From: Planctomycetota bacterium
GTDB taxonomy: Bacteria; Planctomycetota; Planctomycetia; Pirellulales; Pirellulaceae
DNA: 58,928 bases
Direction of reading: 5' to 3'
NCBI GenBank assembly: GCA_014381825.1
Contig: JACNKX010000138.1
Span: 1-58,928, forward strand
A program made the position numbers and the translations under genes. Under the pieces are notes generated by a model that had not been told where the DNA came from, searched no databases, and was given only the letters and a program-made list of their open reading frames with translations. Shown here one piece after another: positions 1 through 10,000 of the stretch; position 1 is the stretch's first letter, and each line of letters opens with the position of its first letter.

Positions 1-1401
1 CTGCGCACTCGTGGAGACTTGTTTCGTGACCCCGGTGTTCAGGACATCAAGAGCTATCGTGATGCCACCCCGGATGCGGCGTTACCGAGAATATTGCTGA
101 TCATTGACGAATTCCAAGAGTTCTTCGTCCAAGACGACAAGGTCTCGCAAGACGCGGCGCTGTTGCTTGATCGGCTCGTTCGCCAAGGACGAGCATTTGG
201 GATTCACGTGCTGCTCGGATCGCAAACGCTGGCCGGTGCCTATTCGTTAGCAAGGAGTACACTCGGCCAAATGGCCGTTCGAATTGCATTGCAGTGCAGC
301 GAAGCCGATTCGCATTTGATCTTGAGCGAGGACAATACGGCCGCGCGGTTATTAAATCGACCGGGTGAAGCGATCTACAACGATGCGAACGGAATGTTTG
401 AGGGAAATCATCCCTTTCAAGTCGTCTGGCTTGGTGCGCAACAGCAAGAGGTGTATCTCCGACAGCTAAAGGAGAACGCAAACGGCAAGGTTCTCCAACT
501 CACTCCGCCGATTGTGTTCGAAGGTAATGCTCCGGCCGACCCGCGTGAAAACGGCGCGCTTCGAGCCGTCCTCACGGGACAGAAACCCACTTCATCCGGC
601 GTGGCAAGAGCTTGGCTTGGCTCTGCGGTTGCGATCAAAGATCCAACTTCGGTCGTGTTTCGCCGACAGAGTGGTAGCAACTTGTTATTAGTGGGCCAGC
701 AGGAAGAAACACTGATGGGGATCATGGGAAACGCCTTGGTCAGCCTTGTCGCAACGACTCGGACGAATGGGGATTCTGATGCATCAAGCTTCTATGTCTT
801 CGACGGTGCTCGACCGGATTCAATAGAAGCCGGATTCTGGCCCCGCGTCGTCGCTGATGTTCCCGTCGGCGCAAAATTGGTCGATACGAAGAATGCAGCT
901 AACTCAATGACTGAGATCGCCGATGAGCTTCAGCGACGGGTGGACAGCGGCGACGAAACGGCACGGCCCATCTTCCTGTTCGTCCACAACCTGTCTCGCT
1001 TCCGCGATCTCCGACGCGCGGAAGATGACTTCAGTTTCTCTAGCGTCGATGACGACAAGCCACAGACGCCGGGGAAACAGTTCGTCGAGATCCTTCGCGA
1101 AGGGCCCGCGGTGGGGATTCACACGCTCGTCTGGTGCGATACATTCAACAATGTCAATCGCTGGTTCGACCGACAGACCTTACGAGACTTGGACCATCGC
1201 GTTCTCTGTCAGATGAGTGCCACCGATTCGAGCAACTTGATGGACTCGGCCGCCGCCAGCCGTCTCGGCACGCATCGCGCTCTGCTCTTCAGCGAAGAAC
1301 AGGGTGAGTTCGAGAAATTCCGGCCCTATGCCCCGCCATCGAGCGAATGGTTAGCCTGGGTCAGTAGGCAACTTCAGGGCGTCAACGCGCCGTTAGGATA
1401 G
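1..1401 (+). CDS. FtsK/SpoIIIE-family ATPase, EccC-like (5' end outside window)
   Basis: The frame is open to the first base, so the gene starts upstream; 466 codons are visible. A Walker B strand (ILLIIDEFQEFF) is followed by a segment typical of FtsK/SpoIIIE ATPases (RQGRAFGIHVLLGSQTL, then the sensor-like region around SEADSHLIL and LLNRPGEAIY). About 230 residues in, a second module begins with a degenerate P-loop (NLLLVGQQEETLMG, no GKS/GKT) and a second Walker-B-like strand (PIFLFVHNL). One active and one degenerate ATPase module in a row resembles the EccC ATPases of type VII secretion more than the DNA translocase FtsK, and no gamma winged-helix domain follows. The substrate cannot be told from here, and no WXG100 gene is visible. 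The next gene lies on the other strand and converges. Confidence 0.8.
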   Translation: MRTRGDLFRDPGVQDIKSYRDATPDAALPRILLIIDEFQEFFVQDDKVSQDAALLLDRLVRQGRAFGIHVLLGSQTLAGAYSLARSTLGQMAVRIALQCSEADSHLILSEDNTAARLLNRPGEAIYNDANGMFEGNHPFQVVWLGAQQQEVYLRQLKENANGKVLQLTPPIVFEGNAPADPRENGALRAVLTGQKPTSSGVARAWLGSAVAIKDPTSVVFRRQSGSNLLLVGQQEETLMGIMGNALVSLVATTRTNGDSDASSFYVFDGARPDSIEAGFWPRVVADVPVGAKLVDTKNAANSMTEIADELQRRVDSGDETARPIFLFVHNLSRFRDLRRAEDDFSFSSVDDDKPQTPGKQFVEILREGPAVGIHTLVWCDTFNNVNRWFDRQTLRDLDHRVLCQMSATDSSNLMDSAAASRLGTHRALLFSEEQGEFEKFRPYAPPSSEWLAWVSRQLQGVNAPLG

Positions 1402-1429
1402 CGGACGCTCCGAGGACGTAAAATACCAT

Positions 1430-2887
1430 CTAGTTTCGTCCGGCGATCACGTCGTGGATCACATTGCCCTCGAGGTTGGTCAGCCTTGCTTGAAGGCCGC
1501 GGTAGTTGATGGCCAGTCGCTCGTGATCCAAGCCGAACAGACGTAACAGGGTGGCTTGAAAATCGTTGACGTGTACCGGCTTGTCGACCGGGGCCCAGCC
1601 GATCTCGTCGGTCGTTCCGTGGACCGTGCCGCCCTTTGCACCGCCTCCGGCCATCCACATGCTGAACGCGTTGGGATGATGGTCGCGACCGTCGTTGCCT
1701 TGGCCGAGTGGCGTGCGGCCAAACTCGCTGCCCCAAACAACGAGTGTGTCTTCGAGCAAGCCTCGCTGTTTCAAATCACGCAGTAACGCGGCGACCGGCT
1801 GGTCCGCCATTCGCGCGTTCCACGCGAGATCGTGCTTGAGATTTCCGTGCTGATCCCACGACGCATGCACGATGTTTACGAAGCGAACGCCTCGCTCGAC
1901 CAGCCGTCGCGCGAGCAAACAGTTTGTCGAGAAGCGATGGTAGGTGTCGCCCGACTGCATGTCGGCTGTCGGACGGGGCGTAGCTCGACCTAAGCCGTAC
2001 GCGTCGAGGGTGGCTTGTGTTTCACCCGACAGATCGGTTAACTCTGGTGCCGCGGATTGCATGCGAAACGCCAACTCATACTGAGCCGTTCGACTGGCGA
2101 TCTCGGCATCGCCCATGGCCTCGCGACGAAGATTGTTCATCTCCGCGATCGTATCAAGCGCACGCCGCTGATTCGTTCGCCGCACGCCGGGCGGATTGGA
2201 CAGATACAGCACGGGGTCGCCCTGGCCTCGAAAAGGAACACCTTGATAGGTCGATGGCAGAAAGCCACTGGCCCAGTTCGACGAGCCGCCACTTGCACCG
2301 CGGCCCGCCGTCAAGACGACGTATCCAGGAAGGTTCTGCGATTCGTTCCCTAGCCCATACAGCAGCCATGAGCCAATGGTCGGTCGCCCCAACTCGGCCT
2401 TGCCACAACTCAGTAATAGTTGTCCAGGGTGATGGTTAAACTGTTCTCCATGCATCGTTCGGATCAGCGCGATGTCGTCGGCACACGATCCGATGTTCGG
2501 AATCAAGTCTGAGAATTCGATTCCCGATTCGCCTCGCCTGTGGAATTCCGCAGGCGATCCCTTTAGAACGGCATCCCCCTTTTTGATGAAGGCAAACTCA
2601 ACATCCTTCAGCATTGATTCGGGCATACTCTGACCGTCACGCCGATTCAACACGGGTTTCGGATCGAATAAGTCCACGTGACTCGGGCCGCCAGCCATGT
2701 AAATGAAGATGCAAGCCTTGGCTCGCGGTTCAAAGTGCGTCGAATGCGTTAGCGTCGGGTTGGCGTTCCCTGCCGACGCCATTTCATCGCTCAGCATCGA
2801 CGACAGCGCAACACCGCCCAGCCCACTTGCCGCCGTCGTCAGGAACTCGCGACGAGTTGCGAGTCTCAGCTGTTCAAGTGGATTCAT
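1430..2887 (-). CDS. DUF1501 family exported protein
   Basis: This 485-residue protein starts MNPLEQLRLATRREFLTTA, a twin-arginine-type leader, so folded export is likely. The core has the DUF1501 hallmarks: IFIYMAGGPSHVDLFDPKP near the start, TMHGEQFNHHPGQLL in the middle and VVWGSEFGRTPLGQGNDGRDH near the end, a sulfatase/alkaline-phosphatase-like metal-site pattern. I chose the ATG at 2887 because GAGG lies at a good distance and the start sits 7 bases after the stop of the upstream cytochrome gene; a longer frame to 2920 would overlap it. The close spacing indicates one operon with the DUF1549/DUF1553 gene, a pairing repeated many times in planctomycete genomes. The biochemical function of the pair is not established. 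Confidence 0.92.
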   Translation of the reverse strand: MNPLEQLRLATRREFLTTAASGLGGVALSSMLSDEMASAGNANPTLTHSTHFEPRAKACIFIYMAGGPSHVDLFDPKPVLNRRDGQSMPESMLKDVEFAFIKKGDAVLKGSPAEFHRRGESGIEFSDLIPNIGSCADDIALIRTMHGEQFNHHPGQLLLSCGKAELGRPTIGSWLLYGLGNESQNLPGYVVLTAGRGASGGSSNWASGFLPSTYQGVPFRGQGDPVLYLSNPPGVRRTNQRRALDTIAEMNNLRREAMGDAEIASRTAQYELAFRMQSAAPELTDLSGETQATLDAYGLGRATPRPTADMQSGDTYHRFSTNCLLARRLVERGVRFVNIVHASWDQHGNLKHDLAWNARMADQPVAALLRDLKQRGLLEDTLVVWGSEFGRTPLGQGNDGRDHHPNAFSMWMAGGGAKGGTVHGTTDEIGWAPVDKPVHVNDFQATLLRLFGLDHERLAINYRGLQARLTNLEGNVIHDVIAGRN

Positions 2888-2894
2888 GCTGGCC

Positions 2895-5363
2895 TCATTC
2901 TCGCGTGACGAATTCGTCAAGATTCATGATCGCACGAGCCACCGCAACCCAGGCGGCGGCGGCAGCGCTCGGAGTGCCGTCGGTTGTGTACTCGCCCACG
3001 ACGAGCGCAGCGTCCTCCGAGTGTTGCGTGTACCAAGTTCGCTCGGATTCGAACAGCTTCATCAACGAGGCCAGTTCGCGTTCGTCAAGTATTCGAGTTA
3101 AGCAACGCGTTCCCGCGAGCGCGATGCGGGCCCGTGGTGTCGTCGACTCGCTGGCCAGTGTTCGTCCCAGAGCTTGCGCACATTCGACGAAGACCGGATC
3201 GTTGAGTGTCGCCAAAGCTTGCAGCGGTGTGTTGGAGCGGTTTCGCTTGGCCTGGCAGAGATTGCTTTCCGGACCATCGAACATCAACAAGCTCGGATAA
3301 GGATTGGTGCGTTTGAAGTGAATGTAAATGCCTCGGCGATATCGCTCGGGTTTTGACGAAACAATCCAACGCGTCTTGTACTTATAACCCAAGTCGCCGA
3401 CGGCTTCTGGAATTCGAGGGTAGACAGTCGGGCCGCCGACGTCGCGATGCAACAGGCCACTCGCGTCCAGAAACAGATCTCGAACGATCTCCGATTCGAC
3501 TCGCAACCGCGACTGTCTGGCGAGCAGTCGGTTTTCGGGGTCAATCGCGATCAGTTCCGGCCTGGAACGAGCGGATTGTTGGTACGTCGCCGACATCAAG
3601 ATTGTCTTAATCACATGTTTGCGATCCCATCCCGACTCGATCAACTCGACGGCCAACCAATCCAAAAGTCTCGGATGGGTTGGGGCGTCACCTTGCGTCC
3701 CAAAGTCGTCGACCGACGCCACCAACCCGGCTCCAAACAGATGCTTCCAAATATGGTTGACCGCAACTCGTGCAGTCAGCGGATTCTTCGGCCTCACGAT
3801 CCAACGAGCCAAGTCCAGGCGGTCGGGCGTTTCGTTGCGAGCTGTTAGCGAACCAAACAGTTCGGGTGTGGCTGGGATGACTTGCTTTCCTGGTTGTTTG
3901 AAGTCGCCCCGCTCCAAGACATGCGTGTTGCGTCGATTCTCGCTCGCTTCTGCGAGCGTCATGATATACGGCTTTGGCAAATGCCGTTGATCGACGGACA
4001 ACTGTCGGATCGCCTTCTTCGTATCGTCAGCTTGTGACTCAAGCGAGGACCAAAACATTTCGGTTGACGCATCGTCGCCAGTTCTAATGCCGACCAACTC
4101 CAATTGCTCGGCGAGCTTGTCCTCTTGGACGCTCTCTTGCCATGCAGCGAACGACTTGAACTCTTGCATCGCGGCGAGCAACTTCTGTCTTGCTTCAAGT
4201 CGCTTCTTCTTGGCGTTGTACGCTTGTTGAGCCTGTTCATAGCGATCTCGCTCTGCCTGCGTACCTTCGATATCGACGTCCTTCTCTTCGACGTTGTTGA
4301 AGAAGGCGTAGAGGCTGTAGTAGTCGTCTTGCGAAAGCGGATCGTACTTGTGCGAGTGGCACTGACAGCACCCGATCGTTAGGCCGAGCAAGGCCGTGCC
4401 GGTCGTGTTCACGCGGTCGACGGTTTCGCGATTGCGATAATCCTCTTTGTTGATCCCCGATTCGTTGTTCTTGATATTCATCCGATGCAAGCCGGTCGCG
4501 AGTTGCTGCCCGCGGGTGGGCTCGGGCAACAAGTCACCCGCCAATTGCTCGATGACGAACTCATCAAACGGCTGATTGCGATTGATTGATTGAATGACCC
4601 AGTCTCGGTATCGCCACGCATTGGGCCGCACATCGTCTCGCTCGTAGCCAAACGTATCCGCGTAGCGTGCCAAGTCTAGCCAATGCCGTCCCCAGCGTTC
4701 GCCAAAATGCTCGGAAGCCAATAGCCGATCTACGACTCCTTCGAACGCGGCTTCTGAGTCGTCGGCTAAGAACGCGTCAAGATCTTCGCTGGTCGGCAAT
4801 AATCCGATCAGGTCGAGATATCCTCGTCGTAGGAGCTTCGCCTTGTCGGCAGGCGGAGACGGCGCGATGTCGTCGCGTTTTAGCCGATCCAAAACGAAGT
4901 GGTCAATCTCGTTGTTTGTCCAAATCGGCGGATTGGCTTCAGGCGTAATCGGACGAGTTGGCGAGACGAACGACCAATGGGTTGCGTATTCGGCACCTTG
5001 TTCGATCCATTCGCGGAGCAGTTCGATTTCACGCGCTGCAAGTGCTTTACCTTCTGGCGGCATTCGCTCCGAGTCGTCATTTGCCGTGATACGGCGCAGC
5101 AATTCGCTTTGCTGCGGCGCTCCCGGGACGATCGCTTGCTTCTCAGATTCTAATTTGCTCGTGGCAAGTATTCGGTTGTGAAATGCGAGGCCCGCTTCAC
5201 GCTCTGCCGGGCCATGGCAAGCAAAGCAACGCTTGGCGAGAATCGGCTGGATGTCTCGCGCAAAATCGACTTCGTTTCCATCTGTGGGATGAATGAATGC
5301 GACGGACAAGACAGCAACGATCATGCAGCAGTTGATTCTCGTGATCATCGCATGCATTGTCAT
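2895..5363 (-). CDS. PSCyt1-DUF1549-DUF1553 cytochrome-containing protein
   Basis: The protein has 822 residues. A signal peptide at residues 1-29 is followed by a planctomycete cytochrome c domain with CFACH at residues 46-50 and MPPEGKAL as a likely axial-Met region. DUF1549 follows (from about residue 145, WTNNEIDHFVLDRL) and includes a second CxxCH (CCQCHSHKYDPLSQDDYY, about residue 337). DUF1553 occupies the C-terminal 300 residues (RLDLARWIVRPKNPLTARVAVN, and NDPVFVECAQALGR near the end). A periplasmic or membrane-facing electron-transfer role is inferred. It is first in a two-gene unit with the DUF1501 gene. Family members are highly paralogous in Pirellulales; a role in breakdown of complex polysaccharides is often suggested but unproven. 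Confidence 0.93.
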   Translation of the reverse strand: MTMHAMITRINCCMIVAVLSVAFIHPTDGNEVDFARDIQPILAKRCFACHGPAEREAGLAFHNRILATSKLESEKQAIVPGAPQQSELLRRITANDDSERMPPEGKALAAREIELLREWIEQGAEYATHWSFVSPTRPITPEANPPIWTNNEIDHFVLDRLKRDDIAPSPPADKAKLLRRGYLDLIGLLPTSEDLDAFLADDSEAAFEGVVDRLLASEHFGERWGRHWLDLARYADTFGYERDDVRPNAWRYRDWVIQSINRNQPFDEFVIEQLAGDLLPEPTRGQQLATGLHRMNIKNNESGINKEDYRNRETVDRVNTTGTALLGLTIGCCQCHSHKYDPLSQDDYYSLYAFFNNVEEKDVDIEGTQAERDRYEQAQQAYNAKKKRLEARQKLLAAMQEFKSFAAWQESVQEDKLAEQLELVGIRTGDDASTEMFWSSLESQADDTKKAIRQLSVDQRHLPKPYIMTLAEASENRRNTHVLERGDFKQPGKQVIPATPELFGSLTARNETPDRLDLARWIVRPKNPLTARVAVNHIWKHLFGAGLVASVDDFGTQGDAPTHPRLLDWLAVELIESGWDRKHVIKTILMSATYQQSARSRPELIAIDPENRLLARQSRLRVESEIVRDLFLDASGLLHRDVGGPTVYPRIPEAVGDLGYKYKTRWIVSSKPERYRRGIYIHFKRTNPYPSLLMFDGPESNLCQAKRNRSNTPLQALATLNDPVFVECAQALGRTLASESTTPRARIALAGTRCLTRILDERELASLMKLFESERTWYTQHSEDAALVVGEYTTDGTPSAAAAAWVAVARAIMNLDEFVTRE

Positions 5364-5747
5364 TCAGTATCGATGGAGTGGCGCGGCTTTTAGTAACACT
5401 CGGGGCGAAACGCGGTTGGCTGTGATCGCGATTGCAAGTTGCTCGATCTTCAACGCGTCTGTTGCTGGCATCAAGACGATTATGCGTGCGAGCACGTCGC
5501 TGGTCAATTTGTGAATCGTGTGATTTGCGGGTTACTGAGGATATAGATCTGACTCCTTGTTATTGAATTCGATGTTGTACTCGCCGCTTGGGAACTCAAC
5601 GAAGCCGAGAATTCCTGTGATCTTGTCGACGATTCGAGTCGTCGAGAACGTGTGCCGCTCATGGCGACTTGTTGGCGCATTGCCATCTGGCGGCGTATGA
5701 TGATCACTTGGCTGAATACGCGCAACGAACCAAAATGGACGAACATC
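5364..5747. other. Divergent intergenic region with a protein-like remnant
   Basis: This 384-base gap separates the minus-strand cytochrome gene from the plus-strand DUF1080 gene, so it should hold both promoters. I saw no convincing -35/-10 pair. On the minus strand, 5532-5660 reads as a protein-like carboxy terminus (ITGILGFVEFPSGEYN, ending in YPQ and a stop) without a credible start; it may be the end of a decayed gene. Confidence 0.5.
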
Positions 5748-6389
5748 ATGAAACGAAAAGTCAGCGGATTGTTTGTTGCGATTAGCGCCTTGATCATTTG
5801 CTCCACGACCGTCGCCGACGATGGCTTTGCGTCGCTGTTTGACGGCAAGTCTTTCGACGGCTGGGAAGGGAACATGAAGGTCTTTCGCATCGAGGACGGT
5901 GCGATCGTCGCGGGCAGTCAGAAAGAGGCGGTTGCGCACAACGACTTTCTTTGCACGAAGAAAGAGTACAGCGACTTTGAATTGCGGCTGAAGGCGAAGC
6001 TTGTTGGCGCGGGCGACAATGCGGGGATTCAGTTTCGTAGTAAACGCATCCCTGACCACCATGAAGTGATTGGCTATCAGTGCGACATGGGGTCGGCTTG
6101 GGGGCGGAAGATTTGGGGAGCTTTGTACGACGAGTCGCGCAGGCGCAAGGTGTTGGCCGAAGACGAACCTGACAAGGTCCAGAAGGTTTACAAAGCTAAC
6201 GATTGGAACGAGTTTGTTATTCGTTGCGAAGGAAGTCACATTCAGATCTGGCTGAACGGACTTCAAACGGTCGACTTCACCGAAAAGGAAGACGTCGCCA
6301 AAACTGGAATCATCGGTTTGCAGATTCACGGCGGCAAGCCCGCGGAGGCTTCTTATAAAGACATTCGAATCAAGGACTTGACGAATTAA
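5748..6389 (+). CDS. DUF1080 (3-keto-disaccharide hydrolase-like) exported protein
   Basis: The 213-residue protein starts MKRKVSGLFVAISALIICS, a Sec signal peptide cleaved near TTVADDG. The rest is one DUF1080 jelly-roll domain: FASLFDGKSFDGWEG at its start, then YSDFELRLKAKL, NAGIQFRSKRI, and the final strands GIIGLQIHGGKPAEASYKDI. The family is lectin-like and is now linked to 3-keto-glycoside hydrolysis; here only the fold is certain. The frame extends upstream to 5652, but that stretch (MPLMATCWRIAIWRRMM) is not protein-like, and the signal peptide fixes the start at 5748. The HAD gene follows 15 bases after the stop, so the two are probably co-transcribed. Confidence 0.9.
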   Translation: MKRKVSGLFVAISALIICSTTVADDGFASLFDGKSFDGWEGNMKVFRIEDGAIVAGSQKEAVAHNDFLCTKKEYSDFELRLKAKLVGAGDNAGIQFRSKRIPDHHEVIGYQCDMGSAWGRKIWGALYDESRRRKVLAEDEPDKVQKVYKANDWNEFVIRCEGSHIQIWLNGLQTVDFTEKEDVAKTGIIGLQIHGGKPAEASYKDIRIKDLTN

Positions 6390-6404
6390 CGGGACATTCA
6401 CGCT

Positions 6405-7025
6405 GTGACGATAACACCAAGCTTTATCTATTTCGATCTCGGAAACGTTATCGTGAACTTTGACCATCGTCGAGCCGCGCGGCAGATGGCCGAAGTGGCG
6501 GGCGCTGCCGAAGAAAGGGTTTGGGATATCGTCTTCGGCAGTGATCTCGAAATGGAGTACGAACGCGGGGCAATCTCGACTTATGCGTTTTACGAAGCAT
6601 TCTGCAGTCGAACTCAGACTTGTCCCAACTACGAAGCGCTGCTCTTAGCTGGCGCTGACATCTTCGATCTAAACCAGAGTGTCGTCCCGCTGATCAACGA
6701 ATTACGTGATCGCGGCCATCGACTTGGCGTTCTTTCCAATACGAACGAAGCACATTGGAACTTCATCGCGGGTGGACGCTTTCCAATCGTTAACGACTCA
6801 TTCGAGCAGTACGCGCTCAGTTATAAGATGCGAGCCGTCAAACCTGATCTCGCCGCCTACCAGATCGCCTCGCAAATTGCCGGCGTTGCTCCCCACGAAA
6901 TCTTCTTCACTGACGATCGCCTCGATAATGTCGTCGCCGCTCAAAACGCGGGCTTTGACGCATGCCAGTTTGTAGACGTCGAGACCTTGCGAGAACTGCT
7001 GATTCTGCGCGGGATGCTGAGTTAG
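6405..7025 (+). CDS. HAD-superfamily phosphatase, YihX-like
   Basis: The protein has 206 residues and a GTG start, with GGGAC upstream. Motif I is YFDLGNVIVNFD with D11 as nucleophile and glycine in place of the usual second Asp, exactly as in the glucose-1-phosphatase YihX. Motif II is LGVLSNTNEAHW, motif III is the Lys of MRAVKPDLAAYQ, and motif IV is EIFFTDDRLDNVVAAQNAG. The cap is the small helical one of subfamily IA (EYERGAISTYAFYEAF). A soluble cytoplasmic sugar-phosphate phosphatase is the best guess; the substrate is inferred from resemblance only. It lies 15 bases behind the DUF1080 gene. Confidence 0.88.
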   Translation: MTITPSFIYFDLGNVIVNFDHRRAARQMAEVAGAAEERVWDIVFGSDLEMEYERGAISTYAFYEAFCSRTQTCPNYEALLLAGADIFDLNQSVVPLINELRDRGHRLGVLSNTNEAHWNFIAGGRFPIVNDSFEQYALSYKMRAVKPDLAAYQIASQIAGVAPHEIFFTDDRLDNVVAAQNAGFDACQFVDVETLRELLILRGMLS

Positions 7026-7085
7026 CACATCATCGCGCAACTTGATGGATTCGCTCGATGCGAATGAATGGAATCGGGGCAGTGG

Positions 7086-10000
7086 CTAGTCGGGCAGTCG
7101 CCAAATACGGATCACGCCATCGTAGCCCGACGAAACAGCGCCTCGCGGGTCCGGCAAATAGGCGACGGCTCGCGCTGTCGAGATTCCACCGCTAGTCTTA
7201 CCGGTCAGGGTTTGAATTACCTTTCCATCCTCAACGTTGATGATCGAGACTTCGTGCATCATGCCTGCACAAAGTAATCTGCGGCTGTCGGGTGAAAAGA
7301 CCAGCTGAGACGTGGTCCGCGAGGAAGAAGGTGATCGCGAAAGCATCTTGCCATTCGCCAGTTCCCAGACCATGACTTGATTGGACGCACATGCGGCGAC
7401 AAGTTGCTCGTTAGGTGATATCGCGACATCAACAGGCGTGCTGCCAAGACCCGCGAATGGTGATGCGATTTTGCCGCTGGCCAGGTTCCATACGTAAATA
7501 TTATTGTCGCCGCTTCCAGCGGCAACGAAGCGACCTGTGCGAGAGATCGTCGCTGAGTAGGGATAAGACGGGCAATTCAATTTGCCAGCAACGGCTCCCG
7601 TCCCCATGTTGTAAACGGAGAGGTTGCCGCTCGAAGACGAGCCGCGAGCACACACGAGGAGCTTATCGTCGGCGGATAAAGCGGCATCGCGAATTGATGA
7701 GGGGATCGTCATCGAGGTCGCAGGTCGACCCGTGCGGACATTCCAGACTTCGGCCGTGGTTCGACTGCCCGCGACCAGAACGAATTGGTCGTCTCTGATG
7801 AGAGCAACTTTATTGACGCGACTGACGCTTGAACGGATCTGGCCTGTTTCCTTGCCGTCGGCCAGGTTCCAGAATCTTACGGTGCCGTCGGAGGAACCGG
7901 ATACCAGCATCGTGCCAGAGCGGCTGACATCCAACGACGTTACTTCCGCCGCGTGGCCTTCGAGCCGCTTCAGTTCTCCGACGGGACCATCCAGCCAGGA
8001 CATTTGTTTGCCAGGGGTCGACGTTTCTTCGACTTTATCCTGTAATCCTTCGAGCTTCTTGGTGGCGACCGTGCGGTCCAAGCCAGCGAGGTTTGGCAGC
8101 GCGGACGTGTACCAATGCTTGGCTCGCAGCAGCGCTCCGTTCTTGTCGGAGTCTGAAGCCGCTTCACCCCACTCGTACCACGCATTCGCAAGCGCCAGCG
8201 CTGCGCTGCCTTGTGGGTTTTGCGTGTCTTGTTTTGCTAACTTGGCAAGCTCTTCCTTGCTCCCTTTGGCGAGGTGCGGCAAGCCCGTATCCCAATCGCC
8301 TTTGACAAAGCAGCGATATCGTCCAAGTTTCCAATTGGCCGATGCATCGTCTGGAGATGTCGCAAGCAACGTTGCGGCTTGTTCGGCCTCGTCCCAGAGC
8401 TTTTTATTAGCTTGGACCTGTTTCCGCTTTTGATTGACGATGCGCAAAATCTCGCGGTCCTTCAATCGAAGATTCGCCCGCGACGCAGCGGCCAATAGCT
8501 TCGTGGCGCTCCCCCAATCCGAGTTGCCGATCGCTTCGTCCGCCAACTCTAGAGACGTGGTTGCGACAGGATGGCGATCGGCGTCCGAATTCGCGCTCGC
8601 GGCCAGCTTGGTCAGCGTGTCGCACTTGAGAACCCACGGATCAACCTCAAAGGTAGATGAAAGCTCGTCGGTCGTTTGCAAAGCCAAGTACAAATCCGCA
8701 GCTTCCAGCATCAGCGCTCGCGATTCAAATAGAAGCGCGAACTTCGCTGCTGGATCTTGCTCTTCCTGTCCGCGTTGGAGCAAGTCTTTGGCGAGCGCGA
8801 TCTTTGCTGGCTTGTCCTTCGCCGCTTCAAAGTCAGTCGCGAAGATGTCTTTCACTTTCTTCGAGCTTGCACTGCGCTTGTCGGTCGCAGGTACGACGAG
8901 TCGACTGGCAGACTGTACGAGCGGAGCGGGCTCCGGAGTCGCTGCCATCTCGATGTTCGAGGGAGAATCGACCCTAACCCATTTTGCACCTCTAATGTTA
9001 CCGTGGCGGTTATTGCCGGAGACGTCTTGGATGTTTGACGAGTTCGCTCCAGAGAAATCAAGGAGTGCGAGCGTCGAACTGTCGGACGCAAACGTCTTGG
9101 GAGGCGAAAAATCGGATTTATAACGTACGTTGGACGATAGCCGAAACGCCTTGATGTCTCCTTGGAATTCGTGCCTGTCGGAAAGGAACGGGGATGCCCC
9201 TAAGAAGAAGTCGCTCGGGCTTGGCGATGCCTCATTGCGGTCGCGGGTCACCGACTGTGTGCGGTGACCATCGGCGAAGACTTGCATCTGCCACTCGGTT
9301 GCGCCCATCGGTGTGTTGCAAACGGCCAGATGATGCCAATCGTCACCGAGCGGTGGAACACCGCCTTCGATGCCAATGATGCGGCCCTCTGGGCCGGCCC
9401 AGCGCAAACCCGTCGATTGCGAAGTGGCATTCGTACGCCGTCCGGCAATTACGAACCAACCGGTTGTCTCAGTGCTCGTTACTTCTGGATGGCGGTTCTT
9501 GTAGGCGCTGGTTCCCATCAAGACATACGCCCTTCTTGGCGTCGGTTGTATGAATCGGAACCACATTTCCGCTGTAAATGCGCTGCCCACTAAGGCTAAA
9601 TCGCGGCTGTTTGCGATCATGATCGAATCGCTGCCGTCACAGCGTATCGCGTGAGTTGCCTTTGCGAACTTGTTCGTGGTTGGCTGCGGCGTGCTGCTCG
9701 ACGGGGGAGGACCTAAATTGATCCATTTCGCGCCGGTGATGGTGCCGTGTCGCAGGTTGCCTGAGACGTCCGCAACGGAGCTAGTGGATTTGCCATCGAA
9801 ATTGAGTAGGGCCAATGTCGTGTCGTCGGACGTAAACACTTGCGGCGGAGAGAAAGGGTCTCGATAGCGCACTTTGGAGGACAGCCGAAATGCCTTAACG
9901 TCGCCAAGGAATGCGTGGCGGTCGGGAATATAAACGGCCTTTCCCAAAAAGAAGTCGGTAACACTGAAGATGGCGTCGTTCAAGTTGCGTTTGTTTGATT

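Noticed and set aside
5532-6467. A 311-codon minus-strand frame over the DUF1080 gene
   Set aside because: Most of it is antisense to a clear signal-peptide protein. Only its last 40 codons, in the gap, look protein-like, and these are reported separately.
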